This document shows, in pieces, positions 27,098 to 35,420 of a DNA stretch of 64,000 nucleotides. A program made the position numbers and the translations under genes. The notes below the pieces were generated by a model. The model did not search any database. It saw only the letters and a list, made by a program, of their open reading frames with translations, and was not told where the DNA came from. The stretch covers positions 1 through 64,000 of the forward strand of contig NZ_BMXE01000011.1 of assembly GCF_014651595.1 (NCBI RefSeq). Direction: 5' to 3'. Position 1 is the stretch's first letter. Each line of letters begins with the position of its first letter. This DNA comes from Pseudovibrio japonicus (GTDB taxonomy: Bacteria > Pseudomonadota > Alphaproteobacteria > Rhizobiales > Stappiaceae).

Positions 27098-27239
27098 GCC
27101 TGTCTCCGCCTGCTCAATCTTCTTGTGTTCCTACCTTTACCAGAACAGCTGCCGCACAGTTCCGCCGGAAACAGCATGTCCCCGAGAAAAAACGTCTTAC
27201 CCGCTTGGCCTTCCTCCCAAGCCGTGCTAACTCGCCGCC

Positions 27240-27737
27240 ATGGCAAATGATCCTTCTCTTTCTTTACAAGATTTCTGCGACGCGCTTTATAACGATGATC
27301 GCCTGATCGGTATCGACCTCGGCACCAAGACCATTGGTCTGGCCCTCACCGATTCCGGACGGCAGATTGCCTCTCCACTGGAAACCATCAAGCGCAAGAA
27401 GTTTACACAGGATGTGGAGCGCCTGCTCGATCTTTGCCAGGAACACGGTGTCTTTGGTCTCGTGATTGGCCTGCCCCTCAACATGGACGGCACCGAAGGC
27501 CCCCGCTGCCAGGCTACCCGCGCTTTTGTGCGCAATCTGGCCCAGAAAACGGAAATCCCCATCACCTACTGGGACGAACGCCTCTCCACCGCAGCCGTCA
27601 CCCGCACACTCATTGAGGCCGACCGCTCCCGCGCCCGCCGCGCCGAACTCGTCGACAAAATGGCCGCCACCTATATCCTGCAGGGCTTCCTTGATCGCAT
27701 CAACTACGGCGGCACATCCCTCTTCGAGGCAGAGTGA
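27240..27737 (+). CDS. ruvX: RuvX/YqgF Holliday junction resolvase-like protein
   Basis: A 165-residue RNase H-fold protein: [26 protein letters not shown] carries the first catalytic Asp, [14 protein letters not shown] the Glu-region strand, and [10 protein letters not shown] and [14 protein letters not shown] the rest of the site. YqgF proteins act in 16S rRNA 5'-end maturation or junction resolution. The ATG at 27240 lacks a strong ribosome binding site. Confidence 0.94.
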   Translation: MANDPSLSLQDFCDALYNDDRLIGIDLGTKTIGLALTDSGRQIASPLETIKRKKFTQDVERLLDLCQEHGVFGLVIGLPLNMDGTEGPRCQATRAFVRNLAQKTEIPITYWDERLSTAAVTRTLIEADRSRARRAELVDKMAATYILQGFLDRINYGGTSLFEAE

Positions 27738-27956
27738 TGCTTCTGGCATACCGGCATCTTAGCCTGTGCTGAGCACGTAGGTCTTCAAGATGACAATCCC
27801 AAGCATCAACACTTGAGATTTTTTTGGCTCACAGAGCTTTACCGATCTGCGCATTTCAGGCTACGTGCTTAAACGGAGGCATGCTGCACGCCTCGTTTAT
27901 CCATCTCATTTGCCAAGACCGTTTTCCGTCTGAGCAATACTCTGAAAAGCAATAAT

Positions 27957-28895
27957 ATGTTTTCTGCTCTGTCAGCCATTACCTCTGTCCTGCTCCTAAC
28001 GGCTACAGGATGGTTCCTCCGCCGTCGCAACTTCATTCCAAGAGAGCGCTGGGGCGGTATGGAAGATCTGTCCTATTGGATCCTGTTCCCGGCGCTCATC
28101 CTCATCAATGTCGGCACCTCCGATTTCTCAGTGATGCCAGTTAAAGACATCGCCATCGCTGTACTGGGAACCTTCTCCTTTCTTGCTGTTCTTTGCCTCG
28201 TGCTGCAACCCGTGCTCAAAGCAAAGTTCTCCATGTCGGGCCCGCGCTTCACCTCGATCTTTCAAGGCGTCGTGCGTTGGAATGGCTTTGTCGCCATGGC
28301 AATTGCAGCCAACAGTTTTGGCGAGGAAGGTGTGGCGCTGGTAGCGGTCATCATGGCAATCATGATCCCGGCAGCAAACCTGCTCTGTGTCATCGTTCTG
28401 GCCGTATACGCAGGCGGATCATCCCCTACTGTACAGACACTTGCGAGAGAACTGGCCAAAAACCCATTCATCATCACCGTTGCAGCGGGTCTGCTGATCA
28501 ACGTATCAGGTGGCCAGATTCCGCAGGTTATCACCAACTACCTGACATTTTTGGGAAGCGCAGCACTGCCAATTGCTGTTTTATGCGTAGGTGCCGCTTT
28601 GGATCTGCGAGCCCTGCGCCGCCCCGGCCCAGCGCTCACTTCAGCCTTGTTGATCCGCAACATACTTGCTCCAGCCATCGCCATCAGCTTTGCACTCGCC
28701 CTTGGACTGGACGAGATTTCGGCAACCATCGTTGTACTGGTGTTTTCGGTCCCATCCGCAGGCGCAAGCTTTGTGCTGGCGAAAAAAATGGGCGGCGACG
28801 CCAAGTTGATGGCCGAAATTCTGACCCTTCAAACAGTCGCCGCCGCAATCACCATTCCCGCTTGGCTCGTGGCCGTGGCTTACTTGACTGGGTAA
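27957..28895 (+). CDS. AEC family transporter
   Basis: A 312-residue protein with ten membrane segments and the auxin-efflux-carrier family layout: GWFLRRRNFIP in the first loop, SYWILFPALILINVG, RWNGFVAMAIAANSFG in the middle and VFSVPSAGASFVLAKKMGGD near the end. Bacterial members export or import small organic acids such as malate or malonate; the substrate here is unknown. Its last 16 bases overlap the convergent acyl-CoA dehydrogenase gene, leaving no room for a terminator. Confidence 0.88.
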   Translation: MFSALSAITSVLLLTATGWFLRRRNFIPRERWGGMEDLSYWILFPALILINVGTSDFSVMPVKDIAIAVLGTFSFLAVLCLVLQPVLKAKFSMSGPRFTSIFQGVVRWNGFVAMAIAANSFGEEGVALVAVIMAIMIPAANLLCVIVLAVYAGGSSPTVQTLARELAKNPFIITVAAGLLINVSGGQIPQVITNYLTFLGSAALPIAVLCVGAALDLRALRRPGPALTSALLIRNILAPAIAISFALALGLDEISATIVVLVFSVPSAGASFVLAKKMGGDAKLMAEILTLQTVAAAITIPAWLVAVAYLTG

Positions 28896-30535
28896 AGCCA
28901 CTCCAAAATACCAGTGGCGTCATAACGCGCGTCCAGCATGCCGTAGCTTGAGCGCCACTGACCCGCCATCCGGGTCTCGATAAACGCATTGGCAATCGCT
29001 GGAGGAGCAACCTCCTTCAGCGCCGCCGCAGCCGCTGTAATCGCCAACTGCTCAGTGAGCAAGCGTGCGCCACCTTCATCTTCCAGACACGTACGCGCCG
29101 CAGCCTGCAACACTTCAACAGAAACCTTACCCGCAGGCCCAAGGTCCGTTTCCAGCGTACCCAACACGTTCATGAAGCTATCTGGAGTGCGATGCATAGC
29201 TCGCAGAAGATCAAGCGCCATGATGTTGCCTGAGCCTTCCCAGATACTGTTCACTGGCGCTTCACGGTAAAGGCGGGCCATATCGTGGTCTTCCACATAT
29301 CCGTTGCCGCCCAGACACTCCATCGCCTCAGCCGCAACATTCTCCGCGCTCTTGCAGATCCAGTATTTCGCCGCTGGTGTAATAATCCGCAGGAAGTCCG
29401 CAGCCTGACTGTCTTCCTTCTCCAGATCCATGCAATGAGCCAGCTTCAGGGCCAACGCTTCACTGGCCGCCATATCCAAAGACATATCCGCCAGAACCCG
29501 CTGCATCAGTGGCTTTTCAATCAAACGCGCCCCGAAGGCACTACGGCTTGAGGTGTGATGAACCGCTCTTGAAATCGCTGCCCGCATCAGCGCAGCAGAC
29601 CCAATACAGCAATCGACGCGGGTTGGGGTCACCATCCTCAAGATGGTTTTAATGCCCTTACCCGCTTCACCAACAAGGAAACCAACCGCATTGTTGAACT
29701 CTACCTCGGAAGAGGCATTGGACTTGTTGCCCATTTTGTTCTTCAAACGCTGGAAATCCAGCCCGTTCACCTCACCGGTTTCCAGAATGCGTGGAACGAG
29801 GAAACAGGTTGGCCCCTCTTCCAGCTTAGCCAGCACAAGAAACGCATCGCACATAGGCGCGGAGAAGAACCATTTATGGCCGTTGATCACATAAGTGTCG
29901 TCAGAAACCCGTTCCGCACGGGTGATAATCTGGCGCAGATCAGAACCGCCCTGCTTTTCTGTCATGCCCATACCAAGGCTCACGCCCATTTTCTGGCTGG
30001 CCGGACGGAATCGCTGATCATACTTGCGGCTCTGAATTCGTTCGTTCCAGACTTTGGCGAGCTCGGGAGATTGCGTCAAAGCCATCGCTGAGGCGTTGGT
30101 CATGGTCACAGGACAAAGGTGCCCACCTTCAACCTGACACATTACGAAATACTTGCGCGCCCGGTTATAAAACGCCCGCTCACCACCCGGCTGCATCGAA
30201 TCAACCGAAGCACTGTGCAGCCCAGCCTCGAACGAGCGGCGCATCAAGGCATGGTAGGAGGGATGAAACTCCACAACATCCAGACGGCGGCCATACGGAT
30301 CATGTGTTTTGAGCACCGGCTCATTCACATTCGCCAGGCGGCCCAGATCAAGCGCATCGGCAGCGCCGCACTGCTCTCCAAACTTGATCAGCTCATCGCG
30401 CGCTGAATCGTTGGAACCGGTGCCACCCAGATCAGCAAGAAGAATCGGATCACTTTCGGCAAGATTGTACCCACAATACGGAGGCGCCTGATTGATCACA
30501 GCTGTCGTCATAGCGGCTTGCGAAACTTTTTCCAT
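28880..30535 (-). CDS. AidB-like acyl-CoA dehydrogenase
   Basis: A 551-residue flavoenzyme resembling AidB and the long isovaleryl-CoA-dehydrogenase-like subgroup. Motifs are GGHLCPVTMTNASAMAL, GMGMTEKQGGSDLR (FAD/substrate region), YVINGHKWFFSAPMCDAFLVLA, SSRSAFGARLIEKPLMQ and the C-terminal AMECLGGNGYVEDHDMARLYREAPVNSIWEGSGNI. AidB in E. coli is part of the alkylation response and binds DNA; whether this copy does is not testable here. ATG 30533-30535 follows AGGAGG; the open frame upstream to 30751 is antisense to pyrB's leader and rejected. Confidence 0.9.
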   Translation of the reverse strand: MEKVSQAAMTTAVINQAPPYCGYNLAESDPILLADLGGTGSNDSARDELIKFGEQCGAADALDLGRLANVNEPVLKTHDPYGRRLDVVEFHPSYHALMRRSFEAGLHSASVDSMQPGGERAFYNRARKYFVMCQVEGGHLCPVTMTNASAMALTQSPELAKVWNERIQSRKYDQRFRPASQKMGVSLGMGMTEKQGGSDLRQIITRAERVSDDTYVINGHKWFFSAPMCDAFLVLAKLEEGPTCFLVPRILETGEVNGLDFQRLKNKMGNKSNASSEVEFNNAVGFLVGEAGKGIKTILRMVTPTRVDCCIGSAALMRAAISRAVHHTSSRSAFGARLIEKPLMQRVLADMSLDMAASEALALKLAHCMDLEKEDSQAADFLRIITPAAKYWICKSAENVAAEAMECLGGNGYVEDHDMARLYREAPVNSIWEGSGNIMALDLLRAMHRTPDSFMNVLGTLETDLGPAGKVSVEVLQAAARTCLEDEGGARLLTEQLAITAAAAALKEVAPPAIANAFIETRMAGQWRSSYGMLDARYDATGILEWLYPVK

Positions 30536-30668
30536 TTTTCCTCCTGCGCGTTGCCCCAGCGATTTTTGTAGTTTATCGCCCATGGTGCAACTTTGATCTG
30601 CACAATAAAAGTATACATCCGTTGAGCCCTTTACGAACTCGGTGTTTCTGCCTATAGATGGGTCTTCG

Positions 30669-31628
30669 ATGACCCAGAAAACCACACATCGATCCACAGC
30701 GTTCCCGCATCGCCATCTCCTCGGTATCGAGGGATTGCAGCCTCCCCACATTAATTACCTTTTGGACCTTGCCGACGAAGCCGTCGAAGTCTCCAGACAG
30801 GTCGAAAAGCAGAAAGCTGTTCTGCGTGGGCGAACGCAAATCAACCTCTTCTTTGAGGCTTCCACCCGCACCCAATCTTCCTTTGAGCTTGCAGGCAAGC
30901 GCCTGGGCGCGGATGTGATGAACATGTCGGTCTCCACCTCCTCGGTGAAAAAAGGGGAAACCCTGATCGATACTGCAGCCACCTTGAACGCAATGCGTCC
31001 TGACTTGCTGGTAGTTCGCCACCATGCTGCAGGTGCAGTTCACCTGCTGGCACGCAAAGTCGGCTGCGCAGTCGTCAACGCCGGCGACGGTCCTCACGAA
31101 CACCCAACACAGGCTCTGCTGGATGCCTTGACCATCCGCCGCCACAAAGGAACCCTTGGCGGTCTCACAGTAGCCATTTGCGGTGACATCCGCCACTCCC
31201 GCGTGGCGCGCTCCAACATTATTCTTCTTTCCAATATGGGAGCTCGCGTGCGTGTCATAGCTCCCTCTACACTAATGCCCTCCGGTATTCATAGTATGGG
31301 CGTTGAAGTATTCACAGACATGCGCGAAGGTTTGAAAGGATGCGACATCGTCATGATGTTGCGTTTGCAGCGCGAGCGTATGAGTGGTGCCTTTGTGCCA
31401 TCCGTACGTGAGTATTTCCGCTACCACGGTCTGGATTCGGAAAAACTCTCCTACGCCAAGCCGGACGCTTTGGTCATGCACCCTGGTCCAATGAACCGCG
31501 GTGTCGAGATCTCGGCAGAAGTTGCTGACGGCCCACAAAGCCTCATTCGCGAGCAGGTAGAGATGGGCGTTGCCATACGCATGGCAGTGCTTGAAGCTCT
31601 TGCTCAAAACCTTCCTGACACTCTTTAG
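30669..31628 (+). CDS. pyrB: Aspartate carbamoyltransferase catalytic subunit
   Basis: A 319-residue ATCase catalytic chain for the second step of pyrimidine synthesis. The carbamoyl-phosphate loop is [13 protein letters not shown]; further active-site blocks are [20 protein letters not shown] and the aspartate-domain [11 protein letters not shown]. Length is normal. No pyrI regulatory subunit gene is adjacent; instead pyrC' follows 11 bases later, the arrangement known in Pseudomonas and many alphaproteobacteria where an inactive dihydroorotase-like chain completes the ATCase complex. ATG 30669 was chosen over a GTG at 30642. Confidence 0.96.
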   Translation: MTQKTTHRSTAFPHRHLLGIEGLQPPHINYLLDLADEAVEVSRQVEKQKAVLRGRTQINLFFEASTRTQSSFELAGKRLGADVMNMSVSTSSVKKGETLIDTAATLNAMRPDLLVVRHHAAGAVHLLARKVGCAVVNAGDGPHEHPTQALLDALTIRRHKGTLGGLTVAICGDIRHSRVARSNIILLSNMGARVRVIAPSTLMPSGIHSMGVEVFTDMREGLKGCDIVMMLRLQRERMSGAFVPSVREYFRYHGLDSEKLSYAKPDALVMHPGPMNRGVEISAEVADGPQSLIREQVEMGVAIRMAVLEALAQNLPDTL

Positions 31629-31639
31629 AGGACACGCGC

Positions 31640-32944
31640 ATGAACAAAAGTGTGAACCCGCTGGTCCTGAAAAACGCCCGCGTCATTGATCCTGCTAACA
31701 ACATGGATGAAGCAGGTGCGGTTATCGTTCAGGATGGGATAATCCTTGCCGCCGGTGCAGATGCCCTCAATCAGGGCGCTCCGGACGGCGCAAAAACCAT
31801 CGACTGCGACGGCGCTGTCGTTGCCCCCGGCCTTATCGACATTGGCGTCAGTGTTGGCGAGCCGGGCGCAGAACACCGCGAAACGCTGGAAAGCGCGAGC
31901 CGCGCAGCCGCCGTTGGCGGTGTAACCACCATCCTCACCAGTCCCAACACGGACCCGGTGATCGATGACCCGGCGCTGGTGGACTTCATGCTCCGCCGCG
32001 CCCGCGACACCGCCATCGTCAATGTCCACCCCATGGCCGCCCTTACCAAGGGGCTGGCTGGCAAGGATATGAGCGAGTTGGGCCTGCTCAAGGAAGCAGG
32101 CGCCATCGCCTTTTCCAACGACCGACTGCCAATCACCAACTCCTCCGTTCTGGTCCGTCTCCTGACCTACGCCCGCGACTTCGACGCGCTCGTGGTTCAT
32201 CAGGCACAGGACAAAGACTTGGCAGGTTCAGGTGTCATGAACGCAGGTCTACGTGCCTCATGGCTGGGTCTGGGCGGCATCCCGAGAGAAGCCGAGTTCG
32301 TCGCAATCGAGCGAGATATGCGCCTCGTCGCCATGGCGAAAGGCAAGTATCACGCCCGTCTGATCTCCTGTCCGCAAAGTGCAGAGGCGATCCAGAAAGC
32401 GAAGAACGAAGGCCTCAACGTCACCGCCGGTATCTCCATCAATCATCTCACGCTCAACGAAAACGACATCGGTCCATACCGGACCTTCCATAAAATGTCG
32501 CCGCCATTGCGCACGGAAGATGATCGTCAGGCCATGGTTGCGGCACTGGCAGACGGCACAATCGACATAATAATGTCCGATCACAACCCACAAGATGTGG
32601 AAACTAAGCGTCACCCCTTTGCAGAAGCCGAGGATGGTGCTTTAGGGCTGGAAACGATGCTTGGAGCGGGAATGCGCCTCGTCCTGAACGAGGATATTTC
32701 ACTCTCTAAACTACTTGCAACAATGACTTGCAATCCAGCGGACCGTCTTGGCCTTCCTGCCGGTCGCCTCTCAAAAGGTGCACCAGCAGATCTGATCGTG
32801 TTCGATCCGCAAAAGCCATGGATTGTGGAGAAAGACAGAATACGCTCCCGCTCAAAGAACACGCCTTACGAGGATGAAACTTTGACAGGACGGGTTTTGA
32901 CAACCATCGTTGCAGGCGGCATCCTAGATCATGACGCAATTTAG
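31640..32944 (+). CDS. pyrC: Dihydroorotase-like subunit lacking the HxH metal motif (PyrC')
   Basis: A 434-residue amidohydrolase-fold protein downstream of pyrB. At residues 67-71, where active dihydroorotases have D-x-H-x-H, this protein reads D-I-G-V-S (in GLIDIGVSVGEPG), so both first zinc ligands are gone. The rest of the fold is kept, including GGVTTILTSPNTDPVIDD, TAGISINHLTLNEND, YRTFHKMSPPLR and IMSDHNPQDVETKRHPF. It is therefore probably a non-catalytic partner of PyrB rather than a working dihydroorotase, as known for PyrC' of Pseudomonas. An active pyrC should exist elsewhere in the genome. It ends before a strong hairpin. Confidence 0.88.
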   Translation: MNKSVNPLVLKNARVIDPANNMDEAGAVIVQDGIILAAGADALNQGAPDGAKTIDCDGAVVAPGLIDIGVSVGEPGAEHRETLESASRAAAVGGVTTILTSPNTDPVIDDPALVDFMLRRARDTAIVNVHPMAALTKGLAGKDMSELGLLKEAGAIAFSNDRLPITNSSVLVRLLTYARDFDALVVHQAQDKDLAGSGVMNAGLRASWLGLGGIPREAEFVAIERDMRLVAMAKGKYHARLISCPQSAEAIQKAKNEGLNVTAGISINHLTLNENDIGPYRTFHKMSPPLRTEDDRQAMVAALADGTIDIIMSDHNPQDVETKRHPFAEAEDGALGLETMLGAGMRLVLNEDISLSKLLATMTCNPADRLGLPAGRLSKGAPADLIVFDPQKPWIVEKDRIRSRSKNTPYEDETLTGRVLTTIVAGGILDHDAI

Positions 32945-33003
32945 CGCGCTCTTCTGAACGGACCCAGCGGGTATGGCAGAAGACGTCGCGAGACGATGAA
33001 ATA

Positions 33004-33047
33004 TTAAAGCAGCAGGCCTGACAGTATGGAAAAGCCTGCTGCTTTAA
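33004..33047 (+). terminator. Hairpin after pyrC'
   Basis: TTAAAGCAGCAGGC (33004-33017) and GCCTGCTGCTTTAA (33034-33047) form a perfect 14-bp stem with a 16-base loop. The T content is inside the stem rather than after it. It probably limits read-through from pyrBC into plsY. It also contains the ATG at 33026, which argues against that codon as the plsY start. Confidence 0.7.
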
Positions 33048-33070
33048 TCTGCAACAACTGGAGAACACCC

Positions 33071-33688
33071 GTGCCTGATCCAATCAGCTGGTCCTTTGAT
33101 TTACCCTACTATCTGGCTGCATTGGCCTTTGGCTATCTATTAGGCTCCATTCCCTTCGGCCTGCTCTTCACCAAAATGGCAGGCCACGGCGATATCCGGA
33201 ACATTGGCTCTGGCAACATCGGCACCACCAACGTGCTGCGCACCGGCAGCAAAAAGCTGGCAGCGCTCACCCTTTTATGTGACGCCCTCAAAGGCACATT
33301 CGCCGTTGTGCTCGTCTACCTTTACATGGGCGGCGACGCTGCACTGATCGCAGGTCTGGGTGCCTTCCTCGGCCACATCTTTCCAGTCTGGCTCAAGTTC
33401 AAAGGCGGCAAAGGCGTTGCGACCTACATCGGCATCCTGCTTGGCATCTTCTGGCCGGTGGGCATTATCTTCATCGCCATCTGGATCGCAACCGCCTACA
33501 TCACAAAGTATTCCTCCCTGTCAGCACTGGTAGCAAGTCTTGTCACTCCCTTTATTCTGCTGGCTTTCGATCAGAGCCAAATTGCGCAAATGATGGGATT
33601 ACTCAGCGTATTGCTATGGGCAAAACATCACGAGAACATTGCCCGCCTGCTGAAAGGCAAGGAAAGCAAGATCGGTTCCAAGGGATGA
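33071..33688 (+). CDS. plsY: Acyl-phosphate glycerol-3-phosphate acyltransferase
   Basis: A 205-residue membrane enzyme that transfers an acyl group from acyl-phosphate to glycerol-3-phosphate, the first step of phospholipid synthesis. Five membrane segments and the three family motifs are present: [23 protein letters not shown] and [19 protein letters not shown] chose GTG 33071 because GGAGA lies upstream; an in-frame ATG at 33026 falls in the loop of a strong hairpin. It is followed 5 bases later by dprA. Confidence 0.95.
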   Translation: MPDPISWSFDLPYYLAALAFGYLLGSIPFGLLFTKMAGHGDIRNIGSGNIGTTNVLRTGSKKLAALTLLCDALKGTFAVVLVYLYMGGDAALIAGLGAFLGHIFPVWLKFKGGKGVATYIGILLGIFWPVGIIFIAIWIATAYITKYSSLSALVASLVTPFILLAFDQSQIAQMMGLLSVLLWAKHHENIARLLKGKESKIGSKG

Positions 33689-33692
33689 TTTA

Positions 33693-34886
33693 ATGGAGAC
33701 AGCCACCAAAAGCCGGGCACCACACCTAAGTGATACCCAGCGACTTGCGTGGCTTCGCCTTATCCGCTCCGAAAATGTTGGACCAAGAACATTCCGTGAG
33801 CTCTTTAATCATTTCGGCTCGGCACAAGCGGCACTCGATGCCCTGCCAGAGCTCTCCAGAAGAGGCGGTAAGAAATCTTATCGCCTTTTTTCAAAGGACA
33901 AGGCAGAAGCCGAATTAGCTTCGCTTTATAAGATGGGTGCCCGCCTCGTCGCCATGGGAGAACCCGCCTACCCTCCGCTTCTCAGAGAGATCGACGCCCC
34001 GCCGCCCCTGCTCGCTATCCGCGCCAGAGACCCCTTGCAGCAGGAACTCACCGGCACACAAAAAACGCTGGCCATCATCGGCGCCCGCAATTGCTCCGTG
34101 GCCGGTGCAAAGTTTGCAAAGCAGCTGGCAGGTGATCTGTCCTCGCAAGGCTTCACCATCATCTCCGGATTAGCCCGCGGCATTGACAGCGCAGCCCATC
34201 AGGCCGCCCTCAACTCCGGAACGATCGCAGCGTTCGCAGGTGGCATAGACACTGTCTACCCCAAAGAAAATCAGCAACTCTTCTCAGCAATGATCGCAGC
34301 AAACGGTGCCGCAATCAGCGAAATGCCGATGGGCTGGAATCCGCGCGCGCGCGATTTCCCCCGCCGCAACCGGCTGATCTCGGGAATGTCATTGGGCGTG
34401 GTTCTTATTGAAGCCGCCGAAAAATCAGGCTCACTGCACACAGCTCGCTACGCACTGGAGCAGAACCGCGAAATCCTCGCAGTCCCCGGATCACCACTTG
34501 ATCCCCGTTCTGTGGGCGCAAACAAACTCATTCAACAGGGCGCCGCGCTCATTCAGTCCACGGAGGACATTCTGGAGATCATGGAACCAAAGATCTCCGT
34601 GTCCCTACCACTCAATCCCGGAATTGACGACTCTGCCATAAGCTGGCCGATGCAAGATCAAGCCGCACCAGAGACCACCCAAGCCACACTCACTGCGGGC
34701 GAACATGAACGACAATCAGTCATCGATGCTTTAAGTGAAACACCGATTGATCAGGACGAACTGCTCCGTTTTACCGGCATACCACTTCCGACGCTGCAGC
34801 TGATCCTTCTGGAAATTGAACTCGCTGGACGTCTGGAACGCCACAAACCCAACAAACTATCCCTTATACATGGAAGCACCGCGTGA
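33693..34886 (+). CDS. dprA: DNA-processing protein DprA
   Basis: A 397-residue RecA loader for incoming single-stranded DNA in transformation. Residues 15-70 are the helical N-terminal domain; the Rossmann-like core has LAIIGARNCSVAGAKFA, ISGLARGIDSAAHQAAL, AGGIDTVYPKEN, SEMPMGWNPRARDFPRRNRLISG and REILAVPGSPLDPRSVGAN. A C-terminal winged-helix domain is at about residues 335-395. It overlaps nothing and lies 5 bases after plsY. Its presence does not prove competence, since dprA is near-universal. Confidence 0.96.
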   Translation: METATKSRAPHLSDTQRLAWLRLIRSENVGPRTFRELFNHFGSAQAALDALPELSRRGGKKSYRLFSKDKAEAELASLYKMGARLVAMGEPAYPPLLREIDAPPPLLAIRARDPLQQELTGTQKTLAIIGARNCSVAGAKFAKQLAGDLSSQGFTIISGLARGIDSAAHQAALNSGTIAAFAGGIDTVYPKENQQLFSAMIAANGAAISEMPMGWNPRARDFPRRNRLISGMSLGVVLIEAAEKSGSLHTARYALEQNREILAVPGSPLDPRSVGANKLIQQGAALIQSTEDILEIMEPKISVSLPLNPGIDDSAISWPMQDQAAPETTQATLTAGEHERQSVIDALSETPIDQDELLRFTGIPLPTLQLILLEIELAGRLERHKPNKLSLIHGSTA

Positions 34887-34898
34887 GTTTCCGGTGTC

Positions 34899-35162
34899 TT
34901 ACTCCACTTCATCCGTATCTGCCGGAGTGCGGCCGTCACCATCGTCTATCAACCGCGCATCGAACTGCGCCGCCGCTTCCTTTTGAGCGAGCATCAGTAG
35001 ATACCCCAGCAGATCCAGCTTGTGAGTTCGCGCCATGTCACTCAATTCACAACACATTTTGGCGCAGTAGTCTGCAACGTCATGCGTTTCGATTAATCTG
35101 TCTTTTTTCGGCAACGGGTATTTATACAAGCTTTTTAACCTTCTTATGCAACCATGACACAA
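34899..35162 (-). CDS. Conserved alphaproteobacterial hypothetical protein
   Basis: An 87-codon frame whose middle, ETHDVADYCAKMCCELSDMARTHKLDLLGYLLMLAQKEAA, matches a small helical protein often seen beside dprA or topA in Rhizobiales. The function is unknown. The start is uncertain: the longest frame begins TTG at 35160-35162, with GGAGG too close; TTG 35127-35129 has AAGAAGG at a better distance. It is convergent with dprA and divergent from topA. Confidence 0.62.
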   Translation of the reverse strand: MCHGCIRRLKSLYKYPLPKKDRLIETHDVADYCAKMCCELSDMARTHKLDLLGYLLMLAQKEAAAQFDARLIDDGDGRTPADTDEVE

Positions 35163-35420
35163 GCCTCCGAAAACAAAAAACGCTTTGCAATCTGAGGGTT
35201 ACAGCAAATACCTCAATTACCCTAGGTTGTGCAAATTATCAAGAACAACCCAAAACAGACCCAAGGAAATTAAGGGAGAGGCTTTTCCGCTCTTGACCAA
35301 TCGATCTGAAAAGGCCATTTGACAGCCGCGAAGTCAGCCGCGATTGTGTCGGTTCGACTCATAAAACGGTTTTTGATTTATCAATTCCAAGACGAGATTT
35401 ACGCGAAAGCCAGGAAATCA

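Noticed and set aside
30536-30751. N-terminal extension of the acyl-CoA dehydrogenase frame
   Set aside because: It is antisense to the pyrB start, and AGGAGG precedes the inner ATG at 30533-30535.
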